Assembly: GCF_001904635.1 (NCBI RefSeq)
Contig: NZ_MRCB01000040.1
Coordinates: forward strand, 1-34,869
Reading direction: 5' to 3'
Length of the DNA: 34,869 nt
Source: Hydrococcus rivularis NIES-593
Lineage (GTDB): Bacteria; Cyanobacteriota; Cyanobacteriia; Cyanobacteriales; Microcystaceae
Below, piece by piece: positions 25,628 to 33,184 of the stretch; the stretch's first letter is position 1, and each line of letters begins with the position of its first letter. The notes beneath the pieces were generated by a model. It saw only the letters and a list, made by a program, of their open reading frames with translations, made no database searches and was not told the origin of the DNA. A program made the translations under genes and the position numbers.

Positions 25628-26125
25628 CTACCGTCCTAACTGCATAAAGGCTAACACGCCGCTAGTGAATCCACCGAGACAGATTAAGGTCAGGATAATA
25701 AATGTTTGCCAGCTATTGTAACCTGCCGCCTGAAATTCCAATCGTCCTAAAAGAGCAGCGCATACCAAGACCAAAATTCTAGCAAAGTAATTAATCCAGC
25801 GAATGATAAATACTACAGCAAATGCCCATCCTAGAATAGAAATCCAAGCTCTAGTTTCTGATTTGAGCCAACTGCCGAAAAAGATAGTTGCCAGGGCAAT
25901 GGGAGCCGTAAAAGCGATCGCGATTAGTAAAATTAAAACGGCACCTAAGAGATCGATAACTATATGGACGGATTTATCGTCTATAATCCAACCTAAGGCT
26001 CTTCCTTGTGCGACTATCCCTTCGCTCCAAACAAGACTCGATTGAGCGACAACCCAGCCAAAAACCCCATAGGTTAGGATTAGCAGACAAGAAGAAAGCC
26101 AAGGGAATTTTTTGGTGCCAGACAT
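25628..26125 (-). CDS. Multi-pass membrane protein, conserved cyanobacterial type, unknown function
   Basis: The 165-residue protein starts MSGTKKFPWLSSC. It has hydrophobic segments at about residues 10-28, 55-85, 92-115 and 140-160, with few charged residues. No recognised motif was found. A longer reading frame extends to 26260, but it overlaps the end of apcD, and the additional 45 residues are basic and unlike a lead; 26125 is chosen. It lies 82 bases after apcD on the same strand, so a joint transcript is possible. I cannot assign a function. Confidence 0.75.
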   Translation of the reverse strand: MSGTKKFPWLSSCLLILTYGVFGWVVAQSSLVWSEGIVAQGRALGWIIDDKSVHIVIDLLGAVLILLIAIAFTAPIALATIFFGSWLKSETRAWISILGWAFAVVFIIRWINYFARILVLVCAALLGRLEFQAAGYNSWQTFIILTLICLGGFTSGVLAFMQLGR

Positions 26126-26207
26126 ATTAATGCTGAATTTTAAAAGTTTGAAGTCTGAAAAGCATGATATTCTTTCAGACTTCAAGCTTCTGGTTTTCAA
26201 TGCTCGG

Positions 26208-26693
26208 TTAAGACATTGCCTGGATAATGTAATCGAAGTAGGGGGCAGCCTCCATGGCATCTTCCTTGTTCAGCAGCCCTAAAGCAGCATCTTTAAGGCA
26301 ACGAATGGCTTCAACCATACCAGGAACGGGAACGTTGAGGGAATTATACATTTCTTTAACTCCGATTAAACCAATTTTGTCGATTGGTTCGACGCTTCCT
26401 GCTAGGATGCCATAGGTCACTAGACGTAAATACCAGCTATAGTCGCGCAGGCATTGATTGTATTGGCGCTGACCGTAGGCATTTCCTCCTGGCGCTCTGA
26501 AATCGGGACGTTTTCTGAATAATTGGCTTTGGGCGCGATCGACAATTTTTTTATCGTTTTCTGCGAGGGTTTGGGCGATGCGCATGCGCTGCTCGCCAGT
26601 TTTTAAAAATTTTTCAATCCCCTGAAGTTCTCCACTACTGGGATATCGGAGTTCGTCGTCGGCTTTGAGAATGACTTGGCTAACTACACTCAT
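26208..26693 (-). CDS. apcD: Allophycocyanin-B alpha subunit ApcD
   Basis: ApcD is one of the terminal emitters of the phycobilisome core and passes light energy to photosystems. The 161-residue protein has the phycobiliprotein fold throughout, with the bilin-attaching Cys81 in [17 protein letters not shown] and the typical end [11 protein letters not shown]. The start [18 protein letters not shown] and segment [16 protein letters not shown] identify ApcD rather than ApcA. It is a single gene, as usual in cyanobacteria, where apcD is unlinked to apcABC. Neighbouring genes have no clear phycobilisome role. Confidence 0.96.
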   Translation of the reverse strand: MSVVSQVILKADDELRYPSSGELQGIEKFLKTGEQRMRIAQTLAENDKKIVDRAQSQLFRKRPDFRAPGGNAYGQRQYNQCLRDYSWYLRLVTYGILAGSVEPIDKIGLIGVKEMYNSLNVPVPGMVEAIRCLKDAALGLLNKEDAMEAAPYFDYIIQAMS

Positions 26694-26726
26694 GATATCA
26701 ACACGAATCTATTAACATAATGTAGT

Positions 26727-27509
26727 TTATCCTGAGTTGAGTATCGGATGTCGCGCTCGATCGCTGACATTGGCGCAATAAATTTCTTGAAGTTCTATTT
26801 CCGATAAAGGTCGGGTGACTAACTCAATGCCAAAACACTGACTGGCTGCTTCTGTGAGGGCTTGCACGACGACTTGTTGGCTCATGCGAGTTTCTGCCAG
26901 TTGAATTGGTAAATTTACGGGTTCGGGGGCAGAGTCGCCAAAGACTTGCCTAAAGAGTAGGCGATCGGGGCTTAATAAAATAGAACCGTGTTGTAAAATG
27001 GCATTTCCTTGTCGCAGTTGGGCGCTACCAATCAGTTTGCGTCCGTCTGGAGCAACCAAATCGGCGTTAGTAGCCGTGCCAAAACAGTTGGGATTGTGAA
27101 TGTATCCGCGTCCGGCACTGCCATAGCGCAGCTCGATCCCAAGCGATCGCCATCCACGAACGAGAAATTCACAAATCTTTTGATAAACTTCTGTCCGCCT
27201 GCCGGGAATGCCCGACGCGACGACCATATAGGTCAGATCGCCTTGATGCAGAACTGCCCGTCCTCCCGTCGGGCGACGCACCAAATCGATTGGCTTTCCT
27301 TGCCAGGTTAATTGGCGCCAATGTTCGGGGTAATGATGTTGATGATAGCCAACAGAAATCGCTGCGGGCGACCAAGTATAAAATCGCAAGGTAGGAGGAT
27401 GCTTTCCTTGTCGGTGCTGTTGGAGCAACCAGCGATCGATCGCCATCTGCATTTCACCAGTTGCTTCGAGTAGGGGAATCAAGCGCCAATAGGATTGTGG
27501 ATTGGTCAT
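26727..27509 (-). CDS. Lipoate/octanoate protein ligase-family protein, LipM-like
   Basis: The 260-residue protein belongs to the biotin/lipoate ligase fold. It has RRPTGGRAVLH at residues 78-88, Lys158 in DGRKLIGSAQLRQG, and LQHGSILLS at about 172-180. Cys142 in NPNCFG corresponds to the catalytic cysteine of LipM octanoyltransferases, which move octanoyl from acyl carrier protein to lipoyl domains; ATP-dependent LplA lacks it. An octanoyltransferase role for lipoic acid synthesis is therefore favoured, by inference. The first codons ATGACCAATCC match the adjacent heptamer repeat. The gene is upstream of apcD on the same strand, 33 bases away, but a separate apcD promoter is likely. Confidence 0.85.
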   Translation of the reverse strand: MTNPQSYWRLIPLLEATGEMQMAIDRWLLQQHRQGKHPPTLRFYTWSPAAISVGYHQHHYPEHWRQLTWQGKPIDLVRRPTGGRAVLHQGDLTYMVVASGIPGRRTEVYQKICEFLVRGWRSLGIELRYGSAGRGYIHNPNCFGTATNADLVAPDGRKLIGSAQLRQGNAILQHGSILLSPDRLLFRQVFGDSAPEPVNLPIQLAETRMSQQVVVQALTEAASQCFGIELVTRPLSEIELQEIYCANVSDRARHPILNSG

Positions 27510-27662
27510 TAATCGTTTGATGAAAGGATTTTAGATTTTGGCGAAGCCGCCGCACGTTCGTTGAACCTTTTCAAGGAGAACGGCGGATGTGGGATTGAGG
27601 ATTAGGTAACTTTCTCCCAAGTCCCCCAGTCTCCCCGTCTCCCCAACTCCCCTGCCCTCTAA
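27510..27662 (-). repeat. Dispersed composite repeat in the leader of the LipM-like gene
   Basis: Read on the minus strand: G/A-rich tract, then CCGCCGTTCTCCTTGAA and GCGGCTTCGCCAAAATC, which can fold as a bulged hairpin, then CTAAAATCC, TTTCATCAAACG and ATGACCAATCC at the gene start. Core bases match the thrB copy closely, with scattered differences in the loop. Confidence 0.8.
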
Positions 27663-27666
27663 CCTA

Positions 27667-28176
27667 TTAAGCTGCCCCAAACGCTTCTTTAAGAGATTCG
27701 TCATTATCGTCGGCGATAGTGGCAACGAGGGTAATTGCCCTGGAAATTTCTTCTGGGGAAAGGTCGGCAACAGCACGCTGCGAGAGAACGACGACGCGAT
27801 CGCCACTAATGCCAAAACGAGTTTCCAAGGTTTCTGACCAGTTCATCTCTAGCAGTTTGCGCATCAGTCCGGCTTCGTCCCGAATTGGGAATTTGAGTAC
27901 GGGCGACCAAACAGTGAGCAGATCTTCGTCGCTTTCTCCCGTTAGCTGGACGAAAACTTCTACGCTACCGTATTGGAATTTCCATAGATAGCCTGAATCG
28001 GTATGGACGACCATAGCACTGTTATTTTGTTCTAGGCTAGAGATAACTGTCTCTATGACTTCTTTGTGGCTGCTAGTTCGTTCGATGAATTCGTCCGTCA
28101 TGGTTTCAAGTTCGCGATCGCTCATCGATCTATTTGGACTGTCGGCTGTTAGAGTTTCTGGATTGGGATTGGACAT
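27667..28176 (-). CDS. YbjN-domain protein
   Basis: The 169-residue protein contains a YbjN-type fold (also likened to type III secretion chaperones) at about residues 30-150. Recognisable parts are VHTDSGYLWKFQYGSVEVFV, LTVWSPVLKFP and KLLEMNWSETLETRFGISGD. The N-terminal 25 residues are polar and disordered. Members of this family in cyanobacteria have no established function. It is probably expressed on its own, since the repeat at 27510 separates it from the next gene. Confidence 0.82.
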   Translation of the reverse strand: MSNPNPETLTADSPNRSMSDRELETMTDEFIERTSSHKEVIETVISSLEQNNSAMVVHTDSGYLWKFQYGSVEVFVQLTGESDEDLLTVWSPVLKFPIRDEAGLMRKLLEMNWSETLETRFGISGDRVVVLSQRAVADLSPEEISRAITLVATIADDNDESLKEAFGAA

Positions 28177-28271
28177 AGCTATCTCCGAATTCGGTTTTTC
28201 AACGACACAACTTAATCCTTAATAAAGATTAATATCGATAATGAAGTTTCATAGTAGACAATAACTCTACG

Positions 28272-28964
28272 ATGTTAAGGGCAATCTGTCCCTCGCTCCT
28301 AAATCCTATTATGATTATGCAAAGTTTTCGCCAGCAACTGTCGGCAGAAGCAATCAACCATTCAAGTTTTCAAGAAGATGACACTCGCACTCGCATTCTT
28401 CAAGCTGCTTTGCGTCTATTTGCTGCTAAAGGATATGAAGGAACGACGACGAAGGATTTAGCCTCAGCTGCTAATGTTGCTGAAGGAACTATATTTCGCC
28501 ACTTTGCCAATAAAAAAGCCATTCTTATAGAAGTGGCAACCTCTGGCTGGGTAGATATTTTAACGGATTTGCTGACGGAACTTAGCGAGATGGGGAGTTA
28601 TAAGGCGGTTGCTCAAGTAATGCGGCGGCGAATGATGCGACTGCAAGAAAATAGCGATCTATTGCGCGTGTGTTTTATTGAGGCGCAGTATCATCGGGAG
28701 TTACGAGAACGAATTCAATCAGAAGTTATCGCCAAAATGACTGATGTTGCCGAAGCTTTCTTTCAGACGGCGATGGATAAGGGGATTTATCGCCCAATGA
28801 ACCCCAAAATTGTTGCTCAAGTCTTTTTAGGGATGTTTGCGATCGCGGGGTTTTCTAATGACACTATTATGGAACCCAAAGCTTCTCCTAAAGCCCTGCA
28901 AGAAATGGCAGAAGGCATCGCAGATATTTTTCTCAACGGAGTACTTGCGAAGGAGAAAGAATAA
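28272..28964 (+). CDS. TetR/AcrR-family transcriptional regulator
   Basis: The 230-residue protein has an N-terminal TetR DNA-binding domain: RTRILQAALRLFAAKGYEGT, then TKDLASAANVAEGTIFRHF with the helix-turn-helix at about 60-80, and KKAILIEV. The remaining 145 residues form the ligand-sensing domain and are not conserved enough to name an effector. The true start could be at the ATG of residue 1, 14 or 16 (28311 or 28317); the DNA-binding domain starts after residue 38 in any case. PotD-like gene follows after 91 bases in the same direction, which makes that gene a candidate target, but this is inference. Confidence 0.88.
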   Translation: MLRAICPSLLNPIMIMQSFRQQLSAEAINHSSFQEDDTRTRILQAALRLFAAKGYEGTTTKDLASAANVAEGTIFRHFANKKAILIEVATSGWVDILTDLLTELSEMGSYKAVAQVMRRRMMRLQENSDLLRVCFIEAQYHRELRERIQSEVIAKMTDVAEAFFQTAMDKGIYRPMNPKIVAQVFLGMFAIAGFSNDTIMEPKASPKALQEMAEGIADIFLNGVLAKEKE

Positions 28965-29055
28965 TTACCCGCACGTGCTATTAAGGCGCATCGAGTTGTT
29001 TTGTGGTAATCTAACCCCATGTTCTTCTAACGATTGAGTTGCCAAAGCAAAAGCG

Positions 29056-30126
29056 ATGAAAAAAGCGCTGATTCTTCTCCTTTTATTCGTATTTGGTCTG
29101 ACATTACCAATAGGCTGTAGCAGTGTCGATCGAAATAATAAGGACAAGGAGCAAGTTCTCAATATTTATAACTGGACGGACTATCTGGCTCCAGATGCGA
29201 TCGCGCAATTTGAGAAACAGTATAGCGCCAAAATCAACTATGATGTCTTCGATAATAACGAAGCCCTCTACTCCAAACTCAAAGCGGGCAATCCGGGCTA
29301 TGATGTGGTTTTTCCCAGCGATTACATGGTCGCAATTTTAATTGCCGATGGCTTATTAGAAAAACTTAACAAAGACAAGCTTCCCAATCTTGCTAACATT
29401 GAGAAAAAATTTCTCGATCCTCCCTTCGATCCGGGCAACCAATACTCAATTCCTTACCATTGGGGAACAATGGGAATTGGCTATAACATCAAGGCTACCG
29501 GAGGCGAGATTGACAGTTGGGGAGCGATGTTTGACCCCAAGTATAAAGGAAGGGTCGCTTGGCTAGACGATATGCGTCCTACTCTAGCTGCCGCTTTGAT
29601 TTATTTGGGTTACGACCCCAATACTACCCAACCAGAAGAAATTGTCAAGGCAAAAGACCTACTCGTCAAGCACAAGGATATGGTTGTCGCTTTCGGTCCG
29701 GGTACGTGTAGAGATTTGCTCAACCAAGGAGAGGCAGATCTCGCTTCCGATTGGAATGGAGACACGGCTAAGGTTGCCGCAGAAAATCCAAATTTGCGCT
29801 ATGTGGCTCCCAAAGAGGGAACGATTTTATGGGCTGATGCCCTGGTAATTCCTAAAGGTGCGCCCCATAGAGAATTGGCGGAAAAATTTCTTAATTTTAT
29901 GCTAGAACCAGAAACGGCAGCCAAAAATGCCGACTATGCTAAGTTTGCAACAGCGAATAAAATAGCCTTGACCAAAGGGTTAGTGGATAAAAACAACCTC
30001 AAGAATCCCGCCATTTATCCCCCTTTGGATTCTCTAAAAAATTTGCAATACATTAAAGATGTTGGAGAGGCAACAAAATTTTATGACCAAGCTTGGACAG
30101 AATTTAAAGCTGCGATTGGAAAATAG
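29056..30126 (+). CDS. potD: Spermidine/putrescine-type ABC transporter substrate-binding lipoprotein (PotD-like)
   Basis: The 356-residue protein begins with a lipoprotein signal, hydrophobic core and lipobox LPIGC with Cys21, then GCSSVDRNNKDKEQ. The mature part fits the PotD/PotF class: LNIYNWTDYLAPDAI, FPSDYMVAIL, PYHWGTMGIGYN, ADLASDWNGDTAKV. It should bind a polyamine in the periplasm and deliver it to an ABC permease. No permease or ATPase gene is beside it, so it must partner with components encoded elsewhere. The gene converges with the next one. Confidence 0.9.
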   Translation: MKKALILLLLFVFGLTLPIGCSSVDRNNKDKEQVLNIYNWTDYLAPDAIAQFEKQYSAKINYDVFDNNEALYSKLKAGNPGYDVVFPSDYMVAILIADGLLEKLNKDKLPNLANIEKKFLDPPFDPGNQYSIPYHWGTMGIGYNIKATGGEIDSWGAMFDPKYKGRVAWLDDMRPTLAAALIYLGYDPNTTQPEEIVKAKDLLVKHKDMVVAFGPGTCRDLLNQGEADLASDWNGDTAKVAAENPNLRYVAPKEGTILWADALVIPKGAPHRELAEKFLNFMLEPETAAKNADYAKFATANKIALTKGLVDKNNLKNPAIYPPLDSLKNLQYIKDVGEATKFYDQAWTEFKAAIGK

Positions 30127-30130
30127 TTTT

Positions 30131-30658
30131 CTAGCGATCGAACCTTTCATCCGGATCCGTGTCGAATCTGAAACTTTCTTGCGAACAGCCTTCAACGGTA
30201 AGCCGATAGGTTTTGCCAACTGAGACTAAACCGCCTACAAAAATATTCACCTGATAGGGTTGCTCGTTGCGACGAGGAGTAGCTGAAATAGTCAAAGGTT
30301 GACCTGCAGATAAGACCACTTTTTGGTCGTAGAATTTATCTGTGGTATTGTTACTGTACTTCAGATACATTTTAATCGAGTATTCGCCATCATGTTCTGG
30401 CGTTAGCGTGGCAACGTAGTTATCGTAATCCGCGCGAGCATCGACCGCAAAATCTGTATTCCAATTATTATTAAAAAGAGGAACGCTAGGTGGCGAAACT
30501 GTCTTTGAGAGTTCTTCTCCCGAACCGCCGATAACTTGTAAGGGGAAACAGGCTAGTTGTTGTTGTTCTGGTTCTTGGGCTGATAAGTCGCGAACGCTTA
30601 AAGATAAGCTCGATATTGCTAGCAATGTCGTTCCCAAAAATAGCTTAGGTAACTTCAT
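30131..30658 (-). CDS. Secreted protein of unknown function
   Basis: The 175-residue protein has a signal peptide (KLFLGTTLLAISSLSLSV then LSA|QE near residue 27). The mature part is mostly beta-strand-like, with NWNTDFAVDARADYDNYVAT and two cysteines (Cys37 and Cys158) that could pair outside the cytoplasm. I recognise no family. The stop lies five bases from the end of the convergent PotD-like gene, so the two genes share a narrow terminator zone. Confidence 0.7.
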   Translation of the reverse strand: MKLPKLFLGTTLLAISSLSLSVRDLSAQEPEQQQLACFPLQVIGGSGEELSKTVSPPSVPLFNNNWNTDFAVDARADYDNYVATLTPEHDGEYSIKMYLKYSNNTTDKFYDQKVVLSAGQPLTISATPRRNEQPYQVNIFVGGLVSVGKTYRLTVEGCSQESFRFDTDPDERFDR

Positions 30659-30882
30659 CGAGATCTGGCGACCCTAACCGATAATAAATGACATGTTACT
30701 ATAAAGGGTCGTATTTCGCGATCGCTTTGTTCCCAGCTATCCAATATTGCCTTCCCAAACTACTACCAAAATATCGATATTCTCTTCTTAAAGTTCTTCA
30801 AAAATTTCTATTGCCTCGTCGGCTTTTTCGCTATTTCTAACCCTCAATTTTTCAAACTTTTGCGATCGCTCAATCGCTACTA

Positions 30883-32094
30883 CTAAAGGAGGCGCGATCG
30901 CGTTGACGTTACTCCCAATAAAATTGCGGGAATCAAGAAAAAGACACTGAAAATATAAGCAAAAGCAATATACTTTCTTTGGCTGGCAATTTGAGCTAAG
31001 GTTTGGGCAGCCAAGATAGGTAGATTTCTTAAGAAAGGAGTGCCATAGATCAGCGTTACCCCAGTGACATTAAAAAACAGATGAACCATGGCAATTTCAA
31101 GGGCAGCTAGATGGTTATCTACTACCGCAGTGGCTGCGATTAAGGCAGTCACGCAAGTGCCGATATTCGCGCCCAAAGTAAAAGGATAGGCTTCTTCTAG
31201 GGCGAGCAAACCCGTTCCTACCAGCGGGACGATCAGACTGGTCGTCGTCGATGAGGATTGAACTAAAATAGTGACGAGCATTCCCGACAAAATTCCCATC
31301 GCAGAACCCCGACCGATTGCGCTTCGCAACAGGATCTTTGCCTGTCCAACGATGGCAAGTCTCAGTAACTTCCCCATGTAGAGGATCGAGACAAAAATCA
31401 GTACTAAAGCGATCGCAATGAGAACAAGACCGTCAAACGGATGGGGGAAGACCTCTGTTGCTGCTTTCAAGAGGTTCGCGACAGGGGCAGTTGCGACTTG
31501 AATGACATCGAAGCCATTGAGACTGGTAGAGAAACTATTAACGAATAAATTGGCAAAAAATGAGGCAAACTTTTCTAAAAAATGAGTTGCAATCTCCAGT
31601 GGCAGAAAAATCAGAACGCAGGTTAGATTAAAAAAATCGTGAATGGTAGCCGCAGCGAAAGCACTTTTGAACTCTTCTTGGTTGCGGATATGTCCTAAAC
31701 TGACAAGGGTATTGGTAATCGTCGTCCCAATATTAGCACCCATCACCATCGGAACCGCAACCGTCACAGGCAGCCCTCCCGCGACTAACCCGACAATGAC
31801 AGAGGTTACCGTACTAGAGGATTGGATTAAGGCAGTCGTCAGGGTGCCGACAATTAAACCAGCTAGGGGATTGGTGGCAAACTGAAACAATTCTTGAGCG
31901 CGATCGCCCGCAACCGATTTGAAACCGTAGCTAATTATCCCTACCGCAACAATTAGCAAGTAAACGAGGGCAACGATCCCTATCCACAAGTAAGCAGAAG
32001 TCTTTTCTTGACTGGAATGCTCGATTTCTTCCGTCACGTTATCCATATAATTTCGTAGATTTGAGTCTGCCAGGAACTTCAGTTCCTGGCTCAT
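30883..32094 (-). CDS. Na/Pi cotransporter family (NptA/YjbB-type) membrane protein
   Basis: The 403-residue protein has about eight membrane segments in two inverted halves. Each half contains the signature QSSSTVTSVIVGLVAGG or QSSSTTTSLIVPLVGTG, followed by GANIGTTITN and GANIGTCVTA. This is the PF02690-type phosphate:sodium symporter repeat; the substrate is taken as phosphate, but this is inferred. The C-terminal PhoU-like domain found in some members is absent. The first 14 codons come from a hairpin repeat (copy B), so a later ATG at 32046 (MDNVTEEIEH) may be the real start. Confidence 0.86.
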   Translation of the reverse strand: MSQELKFLADSNLRNYMDNVTEEIEHSSQEKTSAYLWIGIVALVYLLIVAVGIISYGFKSVAGDRAQELFQFATNPLAGLIVGTLTTALIQSSSTVTSVIVGLVAGGLPVTVAVPMVMGANIGTTITNTLVSLGHIRNQEEFKSAFAAATIHDFFNLTCVLIFLPLEIATHFLEKFASFFANLFVNSFSTSLNGFDVIQVATAPVANLLKAATEVFPHPFDGLVLIAIALVLIFVSILYMGKLLRLAIVGQAKILLRSAIGRGSAMGILSGMLVTILVQSSSTTTSLIVPLVGTGLLALEEAYPFTLGANIGTCVTALIAATAVVDNHLAALEIAMVHLFFNVTGVTLIYGTPFLRNLPILAAQTLAQIASQRKYIAFAYIFSVFFLIPAILLGVTSTRSRLL

Positions 32095-32118
32095 AGTTTA
32101 AGTCCACTTAAGTGGACT
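32069..32118 (-). repeat. Composite hairpin repeat, copy B (overlaps transporter start)
   Basis: GCCAGGAAC-TTCA-GTTCCTGGC (32069-32090) is a 9-bp hairpin. AGTCCACTTAAGTGGACT (32101-32118) is an 18-base perfect palindrome. The pair has the same order and spacing as in copy A. The predicted start codon at 32092-32094 lies between the two hairpins. Confidence 0.8.
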
Positions 32119-32286
32119 GATGCTAGCACGCCCAGAAAATGAAAGTACTTCCTTGATGAAATCTTTATACAAACAGCCAAACTCTTATCCGTTTCTTTAA
32201 CCAACGCTAAACCAATCTACGTATGTTGGGAACTGAGAGCAGCAATTACAGCTCAAAAATCACGTAGCTGTTCTTGGTTGACAACG

Positions 32287-32580
32287 ATGATTCAAAGCAG
32301 GATGCGATCCAATTCAAAAATTGCTCAACTAATTTTCTACTGGTTAGAAGCTTTGCGCTATTGGCTCGATACTATTGAGATTCAAAATCGTAATTTGGCT
32401 CGATTTCTTTGTCGGGTCATTCCGGTTCAATGTCCCTTTGAACGAGATCTTATTTTCTTTGGTCGCAAGGTAGCCCATATCCCACCGCTATGCAAACTCA
32501 ATCCTTTCTACGAACAATTGGTGGGACTTCGTTTTCGTGCTGTCTGTTACCTAGTCGAAGAGTGCGGAGAAAGTATTTGA
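32287..32580 (+). CDS. Mo-dependent nitrogenase C-terminal-domain family small protein
   Basis: The protein of about 97 residues matches the short cyanobacterial family named for a Mo-dependent nitrogenase C-terminal domain. Family words include WLDTIEIQNRNLARFLCRVI, PVQCPFERDLIFFGR and PPLCKLNPFYEQLVGLRFRA. Four cysteines are present, at least two in the conserved core. It does not carry nitrogenase catalytic motifs, so the name does not imply nitrogen fixation; no nif gene lies here. A TTG at 32278 would add three residues. Function unknown. Confidence 0.84.
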   Translation: MIQSRMRSNSKIAQLIFYWLEALRYWLDTIEIQNRNLARFLCRVIPVQCPFERDLIFFGRKVAHIPPLCKLNPFYEQLVGLRFRAVCYLVEECGESI

Positions 32581-32587
32581 ACCTTTC

Positions 32588-33058
32588 CTAAAGCAATTTA
32601 AGAAAGGATTCCTCTAACTCGTATCCAAACATTTGCGCCATTGACTGAAGGCGAGACTGACTGGGAATTCCTTGCTGTTTGAGCCAGTCAGCTAGGACAA
32701 AAACTTTGTGCATGACAAAAATTTCTAGGGCTTCTGGGTTATACCGGATGCCTTCGCTACGGTTAAATTGATGGGGAACCAGCATTGCCGCGTAACGGGC
32801 TAATTCTCCCGCTTTCCAGTCGAGAAGAAAAGGCATCCAAGGATAAGCGGCATCTAAACGCACGAACCACAATCGGATTTCTGGAATTTCTGAGAGTTCT
32901 CTCGGATCGGCGGGATCGCGAGGATAATCAAAATCAAAGCTAATTTTTTGTTCGCCAGTGGCGATCGCGCCCTGTTTGAAAAGGCGATCGACGACTTCTC
33001 TCACTGGAGACAGATCCAATCCGTGTAAACATTCTCGATCCAAGGTAATTCTCATCAT
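32588..33058 (-). CDS. CRR6-family NdhI maturation factor
   Basis: The 156-residue protein belongs to the CRR6 family (DUF1817), whose members in chloroplasts and Synechocystis (Slr1097) help mature NdhI, the iron-sulfur subunit of the NDH-1 complex. Family features are FDFDYPRDPADPRELSE, RLWFVRLDAAYPWMPFLLDW, ELARYAAMLVPHQF and the C-terminal MAQMFGYELEESF. No zinc or iron-sulfur motif is present, consistent with an assembly role. It converges with the small nitrogenase-C-domain gene, with only seven bases between the stops. Confidence 0.9.
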   Translation of the reverse strand: MMRITLDRECLHGLDLSPVREVVDRLFKQGAIATGEQKISFDFDYPRDPADPRELSEIPEIRLWFVRLDAAYPWMPFLLDWKAGELARYAAMLVPHQFNRSEGIRYNPEALEIFVMHKVFVLADWLKQQGIPSQSRLQSMAQMFGYELEESFLKLL

Positions 33059-33184
33059 GCTTTGCTGTTGAATTCCTTGTTATTATTATGCTTTATCGTT
33101 TGCTGTCAGATCTTATCAACAAGGTACAACCTAGTTAAAGCCAGAGGCTTGAAACCTAAATTTTGAATTTTGAATTGTTTTTGG

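Noticed and set aside
28272-30126. TetR-PotD as a complete polyamine uptake operon
   Set aside because: No permease or ATPase genes are present, and the link between regulator and lipoprotein rests only on proximity.
32287-32580. Evidence for nitrogen fixation from the nitrogenase-named small protein
   Set aside because: The family is widespread in non-fixing cyanobacteria and has no catalytic residues; no nif gene is in the window.
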